From the NCBI GenBank assembly GCA_903813345.2, contig CAIIXF020000005.1, forward strand, positions 34,411,375-34,475,374: 64,000 nucleotides of DNA, written 5' to 3'. Shown here piece after piece: positions 22,997-35,200 of the stretch. The notes under the pieces are model-generated. The model saw only the letters and a list, made by a program, of their open reading frames with translations. It was not told where the DNA came from and did not search any database. Source of the stretch: Owenia fusiformis (taxonomy: Eukaryota; Annelida; Polychaeta; Sabellida; Oweniidae). Made by a program: the position numbers and the translations under genes. Each line of letters begins with the position of its first letter. Within the stretch, counting starts at the first letter, position 1.

Positions 22997-23224
22997 CTAA
23001 AAAATCATATGTTTGTCCAACCTTTATCCAATATTGCAACTTTGTTGTTCGGCACCATTAATAGACATCTTCTAAAATTGACGGCACAATTTTTTGCATC
23101 CTTATTTCTTACATAACCTGGAGTAATTAATTTTATGCATATTTACTTCATTTTCCTCTTATTAAAGCCTATACACGAGGAAAATATGATGACTCAACAT
23201 TTTATGCATGTAGTGTTATTAATT

Positions 23225-26200
23225 TTAATACATCATAACTCCGTCCATGGCATCCATTGTAATTTTACTGTCCTTAGGACGCGGTTTGTAGCCTGACGCA
23301 GCCATCAGGAGTATATTCAAAATATAGCATACAGTGGCGCCCACTACTAGATAAAAGCTGTAACCAAATGTCGCTCGATTTTCTGAAGTCCATAGTAAAT
23401 TCCTCTCTCTTGGATTCAATACGTTTTTCTGTAGATTGAGAAAATACAAGGCGACGAACATCCCTATGCACAGCATGGTGAACAAGCCTGCAATTACAAC
23501 TAAATCAAAATAAAATTTAAGTACTGTAAAACCCGTCTAATCTGAATATACCATTGGACCAGCCAAAAGTGCACAGATTGGCAGATGCGCATATTTCACA
23601 TTTAAAAAATGGGACCGAAAAATGTTCATACTGAGAGGTGTTCGGATACACAGGTTTGACAGGATGAATTCCAACTGTAGTGTAGAGTGTAGAAATCCAG
23701 TCATGATATGTTCTGACAGAATGGTCCATAATCAAATACATGATGTATGTTTCACTATATTGTATAAACATATGATATATGGTTCACAATTACATATCAC
23801 ATATTCCATGAAGTTGAATAATCTATAACATTCTTTTTCAAAGTAAGCTACTGCTTGTCTATCAAGAACTGAAAAAAACACACCCAATAAACAATATTTA
23901 CCAGGTACCCACATTTCATCCATCAACACATGTCACATTGTCAATTATTGTGTCATGGGAGTAGGATCTGGTTTCATATAAATACAGTTGAACTTATTAA
24001 TACTTTGGCGTGTTATAGGATATATCTATGAGACACACATTTTGTTAAATTGTAGATATGTAATATTGTAAATATTACTTTTAGCTAAATAAGTACTGTA
24101 TGTTAAAATGATGCAGGGGAAGAGGGTTTGATGCCATGCTACATACATTTAGTAATAGTCCATTTGTCACCCCTATACATACTATAGTGAACCTATGAAT
24201 TATTAAAAACACGATGTTTTATGGTTAATTTATAATAACAAGGGTTTTCTGAAGTGATTTAGTTGGGTTGGACAAAAAGTTAGTTTGGGGAAAAAAGTAT
24301 ATCGGCTGATTAGGGAGGGGTGCATTGGCTTAACATGGCGTTGATTATTGACTTAACTTCGGGATACCACCATGTACCTGGTATGTTACCATGGTGATAG
24401 ATACAAAAATTTTCCCCAACGTTAATTTTTTTGCAACCCAGCTAAATCACTCCAATAAACCCTAATGATAGTATTTGCACAGAAAAACATCATGCTTTTA
24501 AATTTTCATACGTTAAGAAAATGACAAATGGACTATAATAGGTTATTTCATATTTTCATCGTTTGAATTTAATGTTTATTTCACATTGTAAAATGTTCCA
24601 CATTATTCTATTCTGTTATTTGCAATATCCTAACTGAGTCAAAGATGAGTCTTTATGAAGGTAATAGCCTTATTTACAATGGAATCTACAATAAGAACTG
24701 CAATAAAATGAGAGATAACACTGTCAAGGCACCTCCATCCATACAAATGTGTTTCAATAACAACATATTATAAGTTATTGAATGATTTGAAGTGCAATAC
24801 AGGATATATCCTGCTCGAGAAATTCTGTATTGGAACATGACGAAGTTGAGTGCCAATACAGAATATTGAGACAGAATATATCCTGTATTGCACTTCAAAT
24901 CATTCAATCACGTTTTTATCGTGTGATCCTCCGTACTGCTACTGGAGATTGTCCCCTCCATACCAATATTTTCTGTATTGCGACGGAGATGATCAACCGG
25001 GACAATCTCAGTAGCAATACAGATTGGTACAGCACAAGAACTAACCAATCAGAGGGCTTCATTTTACAGATCATATGATAAAAGTTTATATTGCAATGTA
25101 CCAGCATTGCAGACTCAATTCAACATATCTGTAACCATCTTAATTGAATAAGTTTTTCTATCTACATCATGGTAAATATCATGTTAATTTCAATCAGTAT
25201 CAGTGTACGGAGCCAGCATTTTTTCCAGACATACATTTTGTATCAACCAGGAAACACAATGGGGCTGACTGAAAGATGATAGTTGGATTTTGAAAACATC
25301 AAATCCCATTTCTTCATCATTTAATTTTACCAATGAAGATCTAGCAAAAGAGGAAGAGTATGAAGATTTTAAGGACATTGATCATTTGTAGTCTATTTGT
25401 TTTAAACAAGCAGAAACTATATTTTTCACATTCTGATTAAGATTTTAATTTTCTAAAGAGTTTTAAAACCTTCAAGATCAAATAGTTGTGATGTATAGGC
25501 TTATCCATACGAGAGAGGGTTCAAAAGGGAGATATATCTGCCTTAATATACATTAAGCACATTGATCATTTGTAGTCTATTGTCCAAAACATCTAGATAC
25601 AGTAGAACCTGTGTAAGTGGAACACCATTAGGAACACTAAAAATTGTTCCACTTGGGAGGTGTTCCACTTACAGAGGTTCATTAACATGGAGAAGATAGG
25701 TCATGGGATTTTAAAAACATGGTTCCACTAGTGAGGTGTTCGATTTACAGAGGTGTTCCACTTAGCAGGTTCGACTGTACTTATTCTTAACACATTCTGA
25801 TGAAGAGTTTTAACACCTTTTAAGACATTATGGACTTGGACTTCATTATTGGGCCTTAAACGAGTGTGATATATAGTCTCTCATATGGAAGAGGGTTCAA
25901 ATGGGAGATATACCTGCCTCAGAGACTTCTCCTTTAGGAGACAATGGGGGACAATAGATTGAAATTCATATTTTACAGGAAATACCAAACGAGGCTTTAA
26001 CATGCAAAATGTCACCACCTGTCATTTGTTACAGATGTCACCCTCCAGATGCTGTTACAGACACTGAACAGCAGCGCTGAACACTGTCCACAACAAAAAA
26101 CCTGGAGACTCTAAATACAAGTCAACCCTTGTGATGGTAACATAACAATCAATTACAGATTGTAAGAGATTCAGCCCCTTTGTACTATTATACATTAATC

Positions 26201-29200
26201 CTTTATTTCAGAATACAGCTTTTCATCATTCAGACTGAATATTAACATTACATTGTATTTATATAATACATGTGCGTCATTTCATTTTTGTATCAATTTC
26301 TACGTTACAAAAGTAAAAATCAATGAAATATGAGATAATAAAATAATATTAACATGCAGTAGGTATCAAGTTTAGATTTTAATGTTTCTAAATAGCATTT
26401 CTTTGTTTATTTCAAATCTATGAATTTTGACTGATTTATCACTGTATATACAAGTACATACTAATTTGAACTATTGAAGCGATTAAATTGCTTTAATTTG
26501 TTTAACGATGTCTTCATAATCTGCCATGTGACTGGGGATCCCATTTTACTCAAATCGCAACAATCAATAGTTTTTAATAATGTATTTTTTATTCAATTTG
26601 GTAATTATCACATGGTAACATAAAGTTAATTGACAATTGACAATGTAGCAATTTATAATACTAAATGTAACACATTCATAAACAACATAACTACATATTC
26701 ATCCAATGATTTTAAAAGTAAGAAATAAGTAGAAAACAAGTAATATAGAAACATTATCTGTATAATGTTAAATGACAATAACAACGAATTATAAAATTGT
26801 TTTGAATTCATATGCCAGCAAACTGATTCTTGAAATTAAAGTTTTGTTTTCATTTTTTCAACTTGACAAAACAAAAGCTTTTTAAACAGTGGCCTAGAGC
26901 TTGCGTATGATGGAGTAAAAATCATTTATTTTTTTGTCTGTTAGTTTTTAAAAAAGGAGTCATGTTTGGGAAAATAGTTCCTATCTTAAAAGGGCCCCTA
27001 TTTTTCCACATATGGACGTTTTCTGCCCCTACCTAAGTACACACTCACCTGCTAGAAGGTTCCATAAGTAGATTCCCTGGGGGCCTGTGATTGTCTCTAT
27101 GGGACGTGTAGATACATTAAATATGGCAAACCCAGCTCCGATCAACCCCCACACAATCCCAAGACAGCTAAATATGATACAGCATACCCAAAGGCCAAAG
27201 TTCATCAGACCATGGTCTTTGATGGCATCGAGGACTGAAATATATAGATGGCACGATGTTAGGGAATTAAAAAAGCAAATATACTTGTAAACCCAAATAA
27301 ATAAACTGTAAACATATCCTCTCGTCATCATCTATTTCAAACTACTATATTCATTTTGTATATTACAAATATGATAATGTGGTAGTTCTTGAAATATGAC
27401 TGATTCTAAAGGAAAACTAAATTCTATAGATATAAAAAGCCTCATCTCATTGTTATTCTACAATCAAAACATGATAAACAGAGAATGTGATTGCAACATC
27501 CTTAACATAACAAATACATGTACCAGTTATTTCTGGCTCTTGCCTGCTTGTAATAACAACACTGAATTCCATATGTATTATCAAATCTAATATAAGTCCT
27601 CCGCTGTAAATCCCGTCTCACTCTTATTATCCCTTTATGCACAAGAGTGGGAGGGGTAACTGTTAAAGACTTCCTCTGAGAATAACCTACTTTCACACAT
27701 CGGCCCTAGTCTTGCCCGAATCCCCCCCCCCCCTATCTACTTCTCCAGATGTTGTGTTGGTGAAGACGAAGTACATAGGGGGAGGTGGGATACACAGACT
27801 TGAAGCAAGACTACATTGGGCACTGGGCAGCATATACTTAACATGTAAAACCACAATGGTTAGTTATACCGGATATTATGCAATATTGTATTTCATATCA
27901 ATACATTTCTCCGTTTATAGCTAAGCATAATTAATTATTTATACGTTTCTCATTTGATTATACAGTAAAACCTTTATAACCGAAACACCTCTTCTATCTG
28001 AGGATCACTCAATGTGAAAGCGTGTTTCTGTCCCATTTTTAATCTGCCACAGCCACAGATAACCGTGTTAAAGATCACTGAAGTGTGATCTCTGCCTATC
28101 TGAACACTTTTGGCCAGCACTAGTAGCGTTCAGATTAGACAGGTTTTACTATAGTTAGCTGTATATGGAATCTTTTCTTCTTACCACAGATATACCTCAG
28201 GTATCACTTTCAATAGAAAAAAATGGGGATGCAGTGACCTCCCCAGCATCAAAGCAAATGGGTGCAGCATCAACGTGAGATTTTAAAAATAGGCTTGCAC
28301 CCAGCTGAGAGTCCATTTGCACCCACTTGAAAATGAGAAAAATCATGATAAAATAGGCATTTTTTACCAATTTCGATCTAAATATAAATCTAATATCAGG
28401 AATTTTGCATCCACTTGAGAAATAAATCTGGGGAGAACACTGGGATGATATTCAATTTTGTTCATCTAATACACCATATAGGTTTATAAGATTTCGGGAA
28501 GCCCACCTACCAAGTAAACTGATCACAATATAGCACCCAATGCAATAAAAATACAATACTCCACCTCAAGACTTATGAAGGGCTTAAATTTGGACCATGT
28601 AGTCAGTCATAAGCCCATAATATTTTAAGAAGATTAAATGAAAGCTCAGGTTGTTATTTAAATAAAATGCATGAAACAAAGTAATGATTCAAATATATTT
28701 GTCAATTTTTGTTGTTTCAACAAAGGTACACAGGTATACATATAGTTGATGGATTTAAAAGTATGACATATGTTTTAATATATTGTTGAAGTAGCCTCAA
28801 ATTTATACAATGTTCAATTTTATACATGAATATGGTATATGGTAGTATTATGCTTAATAGGATATAATCTACAACTAGCTCATTATTTTCCACATAACAT
28901 GAAACTGTAAAACCTGTGTATCTAAACAACTTTTACAAAATCTGCTGTTGTCATATATGGGAATTCACCTGCAAATAAGAACACCTTTGACTGGACTAGT
29001 TGGTGTATGGATTAGACAGGTTTTACTGTATATGCTTATAAATAATTAAAACAAAATAGCAGATAACATGTTATATAATATAAAGCACAAAATGAATCAC
29101 ACACCTATGCATAGAATATGTGTGGGTTGGGGAGGCTTACTTATACAAGACTTTGCATCATTAACAACAACAACTCCCATCGTTTCTATGACACTAGCAG

Positions 29201-32200
29201 GCTGTGTCATAATTAAAGTGCTGTGTCATAATTAAAGTGCACACTGTTGCCAGTTTTACCAGGTGAAGAGTGCTCATGAGCAGAAAATGAGCCCAACAGC
29301 CTTTTCAAACATGTTGCAACTATTTTATAGCTTACAAAATAGAAATATATTAGTTATGACCTTCTACCCTTCCTCGGAGTATAAGGGACTGTGCTTTACT
29401 CTTCAGACAGGAGAATGATTTTGATCTGGGAATGACCAGGTGCCGAGTATAGTGTAACAAGCCAGGTCAGACATCAAAGAAATGTCCTAAATTCAACGTC
29501 CCTGCAGATATCAAACTCAAAATCAAACCCATTAATTCATTGACAAGTGATTTTATAATGCTGTTGTTTTCTGATTTATATGCTGGCAGTTCAAGTCAAG
29601 GAAAGTAATAAATACCAACAATAAAATACAAGTGATTAAAACTACATGGAATTTCAAAGAAAATACTTGGTCAGTTTGTTTCCATCTAAAAATCAAATTC
29701 TGGGTCTGAAAATCATTAAATAAGTGAGAGAAAAGTCACACATGGATATTCATTATAACATTCTAATTGCTTGATACCCGGGCTTGATACATAGACATGT
29801 TGACATGTATAATAATGTATAACTATTAGATTTTATACGACAATATGATACATTTATAAGAACATGACAGAAATATGACACATTTTCTAATAACTTCATA
29901 TATTAGCAATGCATATAAATTGGCAATAGTGATGATGAAGTCACATGAGGTGAAGCAAGAAAAATTGCATAAAACACTTAAGTTAGATGTAAATAATAAA
30001 AGCTTTTTGTTTCAAGCAGTAAGTGATACTGAAGTAGGGAATCATGCCTGAATCAAATATTGAAATGTTGTTAATTACATTTCAGCTTAATTCCAGTTCT
30101 GTGGCCTATCACATCTTTCTGTTTGGAATCTGATTAGCAAGATGTTTCTACAAAGGTGACTTTTGCGATCCTTTAATTGTCTCTGATGTATATAGTAAAA
30201 CCTGTCTTTTCTGGGACCAGACAAAAATTTTAAGTTTTTTCAACATTTAGGTCAATGAGAGATAACAAATTTGGGATCGAGAAAAAGTGTTCACTGAGGT
30301 GTTTGGATTAGAGGGGTGTTTGGATATGCAGGTTTTACTGTACATTTATGTACATTCTATTAAAACATTGAAATAAAAACTTTGGGAGGTTATATGATCT
30401 TGGGGACGCAACCCTCTTCTCAGTAATATACTAAAAGTATTAGTATTAATGAATTTATTGGGTTCAACCCCCCGCCCCCCAACCAGAAATTCGTTTATAT
30501 TGCCATACTGTTTTCACCATTTCTAGCACTTTTAGTGAACTTTAAAAAGTGAAACCACTTGGCAAAAACTGGCCTGATAAATACCTGAGTCAGATTGTAC
30601 CAATAATTTCAGGAGACCCCTTATAGAAAACCTTCCATATTATGTATAGTTCCTGTCTGTCACAAATACAATGGAACGGGCATGTACATGTATATCATAG
30701 GCTAGTCAGACAATGTAAATGCAGTTAGTATCAGGGCTAAGTGTGATTAATCACATGCAGGAAGGCAGTAATGTTAGAAGCTAGCCGTGTGGGTAGTTTA
30801 ACATATGGTTTTCTATTGAAACAGTGATCATTACCTGATCTCACCTATAAATCAAGCTCAAACATTTGAAATACAAATTACATCCCGCGAGTACAGCTTT
30901 GTTTGATTCAACTTAGTTAATATAGATATTTTTTATCTAACTTTTGGATTTTTCCATGTATTGTATATTTCAGGGGTTTTCTCAGTATAGAAACACCCAG
31001 TGTCCAAGTTAAGAATTTGAAAAAGTATTATTTGAGAAGCTATTTAGCACCAAGTTTAAAAATCAAGATGAAAAATTGAGATATTTGCATCTATAGACGA
31101 TGATGAACTCATACTAGGAGAATTGAATGACTGATAATAATTACATGTCAATTCTATGACTTACATTTTCGAGGTAATTGTAGTGAAGATTTATATGGTT
31201 TCCTTATGTGCTGCTTCAATTAAATATGTTATGAAATCTAGTGTTGTTAAATTGCTCATATTATATAAAATTATATAAATAAACATATATGGTACTGTTT
31301 GTGACATACACCTACAGGGTGATCTTTATGGCAAGCAAGCTACAGGCTTACAGGGTGATCCTCTATAACATTCAAGCTATAAGTAGTGTACAGGCCTATA
31401 GGGTACTGTGGTCCTCTACTAAGCAATCAAGCTATGTGTATGGGCCTACAGGGTGATAAAATTGCAATCAAACCTGTACTGTTATGGTTTTCAAAAGATT
31501 TGATGATATCTGATATTTCCTTTGTTCGCTCTTCAGCAGTAGATTTGCTACTCCACCCACAGAGGTTCTTATGCGCAATGCAAGTCACTATGACAACAAT
31601 AACAACAACAAAGTTACTACAAGCAACCAAACGGTTGCAGCAACAGAATTTTAAAACTATAGCAACATTTAATGTTAGAAATAAGCAATGAAAATACAAA
31701 TGCGGAATGTTAATAGCATGTACAGTTAATAGCAAAACAAAATTAATATATCTTAACAAAAAAAGAAATTATATTTAATCAAGCAAAGTAAATAGAAACG
31801 TCAATGTCAAAACAATAGTACAGAAGACTAAAGCAGGACAGTTTATAATAAACCCTAAAGTTTAAAACATAAGCTTATGTCTTGTCCTTTATGTTAATAA
31901 GGTCACGCTGGAAAGATAGCATGGGGTGAGTATATATGGAAATGGGAAGTACTAATGTTAATTTGAAAATGAAAATACTGATGAAAGTAATACAATTGAC
32001 ACAACCACTCCATCATGTTGATTATCAAAGATGATCCAGGTTAGGTGAGGCCAAATAATATCAATGCTTTGCTTTTCATATCCTTCCACACCTTTTTCAT
32101 TATACATGTAGATTATATACAGTTGCAGTATGCAGTTATGCATCATTGTATGATCCACAGCTTATACTATCCTTACTCAATCTCACATGCTTATTAGATA

Positions 32201-35200
32201 AAGGAGGGATTCTGATAAATCATATTTACTGAGCAATAAGAAAAGCAAGGTTTTACATGACAAAATATCAACATGGTTATACACGTGGTTACAAAGAGTA
32301 AAAAGAGTAACAATCTTTGCAGAAACCTAAATTGATCAGCCTGGGGGGTTGGTCGGTACCAAATCAGGGGAATAATGGCCATGGTGATTTTTGGGGAGGT
32401 CTAGACCCCTAGAGTAAGAAAATATGTGATAGCATTGCAGAAGTGGTAGCTTAATAGGTGTTATCACCCATTTTTCAAAACGGCCGCCAGTTCGTGTGCT
32501 ACCAAATAAAAGAAGTTATATAAGCATACTGAGAGGCAAAATCAGTGATTTTAGGGTATAATTCTGGGTTTTAGGGGTCAATGATTTGAGTTATGTCTAA
32601 ATCCAAGTCATCAAAACATTATTTCATATGAAAATCCAAGATGGCCGCCAAATTTGGTTCAAAAACAAATATGCACTAATGATACAAGCTCAAACGTTTC
32701 AACATGATTTTGAAGAGTTTTAGAAGAGGTTTTAGAGTCTAAAGATTTTATTCATGTCTAAAGCTATGTCATCAAAGGATTATTTTATATTGAAATCCAA
32801 GATGGCCGCAAAATAGGTGCTAGAACGAATATGTTATTACAGTATTGATATACATATAAGCTCAAGGAACAGATAAAAAGCAATTTTGTAGACAATGAAA
32901 GGGTTTAGGGGTCAAGGATTTCATTTATGCCTCATTTAAGTCTAAGTCAGCAAAGAATTGCTTTATATGGAAATCCAAGATGGCCACCAAAATGAAAATG
33001 TAACTACATGTATTTATATAAGCTCAAAGAACAGATAAAAATTAATTTTGTAGACCATGAAAGTGTTAGGGGATCAATGATTTAATGTCTTAGTCATCAA
33101 AGAATAACTTGATGTGGAAATCGAAGATGGCTGCCAAAATGAATATGTTACTATTAATATATGTTCAAAGTGATTTTGGAGACCATGTCTAGGTTTCAAT
33201 GATCGAGAACTTTAATTATGTCTAAAACTTAGTCATCAAATAATTCTTTATTTGGATATTCAGGATGGCAACCGAAATGGCTGCCAAAAGAATAAGTCAT
33301 TTTGGAATACATTTATTTGAATATCCAAGATGGCCCCGATAAGATGTACCATCTCAATTGTACCCTCTTCATCGCAGCAATGAACTGGATTGTGAAAGCA
33401 GAAGAGTCCAAGTAAAGAGGTCTCAAAGTGAATGATGACACAAAACATCCTTCTTGCCAAGCCTTTATGGACATCATCACTCACAGAGTAAGAAGGGGTG
33501 ACTTGCAAAGGTTACCTGGGAGTAGATAGGCAACTTTGGTTCCAATAATCTCAAACAAACACCCAAAAAAAGGTTGATAAGTATTTTAGCACTCTGGTAA
33601 TCAGCTCTTGACAATGGACCAAGTTAAATTTTGGTGTATCCCGAATTAAAACTCTGATTGACTCTAATTCCAAGAAAAAAGAAAAATAGAAAAACAAAGA
33701 AAATGAAAAAAACAAAGACAACCCAAATGAGAAAACACAAATAAAACAAGAAAATTGAAAGGAAGCAAAGAAAACAAAAAACAAAGACAAAAATGAAAAC
33801 AACAAAGAACACTGAAAAATATAGAGGTTATATAACAAATGAAGAAAGAAATCAGCTAGAAAATAGGAAAAAACTTAACCAACAGCCAATTTGGCAGTGA
33901 TTTTGGCAGCCAACAATTTAACAATTAAAGTAAAAAGAAAATATTTCAATGGTAACTGAAATCCTCAATCCCTAGATTTTAGTTAACTAGTCAAAGATAC
34001 CAGAATCACTTGCCAACATCCTCTGTTAATGCTTATAGATATACATGTATGTACATGTAATTATTCATTTTGGCAGCCATTTTGGTGACCATTTTGGATT
34101 TTAATATGAGGAAAGGTTAAGATGACTTTGGTAAAGGCTAAATTGAAACCATTTTCCCCTGAAACCTAGATTCAGATATCTATTATGTACATTACTTTTC
34201 TTACTTTTCTATGTGCTTATAAATTCATTTTAGCAGCCATATGTTTGGCCATTTTGGCAGCCATTTAGAATTTCTATATAAAGGTATTCTTTAATCACTT
34301 AGATTTATCCATTGGTGGAATCTGTATTAACCTCTAAAACCCTATCATGGTCTGCAAAAGTACTTTTTAACTGTTCTTTGAGTTTATATAAATAGTTTAC
34401 ATATTCATTTTGGCACTCATTTTGGTGGCCATCTTGGAATTTCATATAAAGGATTTCTATTATTACTTAAATTTAGACACAAATAAAATCCTCAGCCTCT
34501 AAAACCTATTCATGGTCTCCAAAGTCACTTTTTAACCGTTCTTTAAGCTTTTTAGCTATATCAATAGTAACATATTTGTTTTGAGACCCATTTTGGTGGC
34601 CATCTTGGATTTCCATATAAAGCAATTTTTTGATAACTTAGATTTTGACGTAAATGAAATCCTTGACCCCAAAAACCCTGAAATAGACTTCAAAATCACT
34701 GTTTTTGCCTCTCATTATATTAAGATATGATTTCTTTTATCTGGTAAAAAGCGCAATAGCAGCCATTTTGAAAAATGGGCGATAACACCCATAAGCTACC
34801 AATTCTGCAATGCTATCACACATTTTCTTACTCTGGAGGTATTTACCTTGCCAAAAATCACTATGACCATTATTCCCCTAACTTGGTACCGATAACCTAA
34901 ATTTTGGGGTGAAGCTGATGGCCACAACAAAAGAGGCTGTAACAATATGTTACCACCTTTTGTACAGTACTGAAATACATGTGTCTCTTGAAAAAACAGA
35001 TATGAAGAGAAGAAGTTCACAGAAGTGATGAACTCAATTGTTAAGGTGTGGACCCATGTACAGTCCTCATTGTTCTACTTGTGACTTCTTATCAGTTGAG
35101 GTGGTGTTCAAAATTATTTCAAGAATGATGAATTACATTTGTCTTGTGCTATCTTGATTAAAGATAGGGCCAGTAGTATATGCATACAAAAACCAACAAT

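Larger units (their letters stand above)
14854..23224. other. Convergent intergenic region ARMH3/CLRN
   Basis: No coding exon could be supported. The region holds the elements listed separately at 15491, 16700, 18091, 18238, 18600, 20447, 20802 and 22542, AT-rich DNA, a C14 run near 18039, and two copies of TTTCCTGTATATC near 21890 and 22000. Short ORFs here have no recognisable features. Confidence 0.6.
23488..27048 (-). other. CLRN intron 2
   Basis: 3.56 kb containing two CAGTAAAACC-family MITEs (23522, 25598), a 380-bp inverted-repeat element (24156), paired hairpins (24777-25020) and an R1 copy (25985). No exon was recognised. Confidence 0.6.

Noticed and set aside
33260-33508. Possible transposase fragment in the fold-back loop (minus-strand ORF)
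   Set aside because: No catalytic motif or family pattern is recognisable; kept as unassigned loop sequence.
33551-33838. Phe-rich membrane-like minus-strand ORFs
   Set aside because: They arise from an A-rich tract (repeated ACAAAGAAAA) in the centre of the fold-back element.
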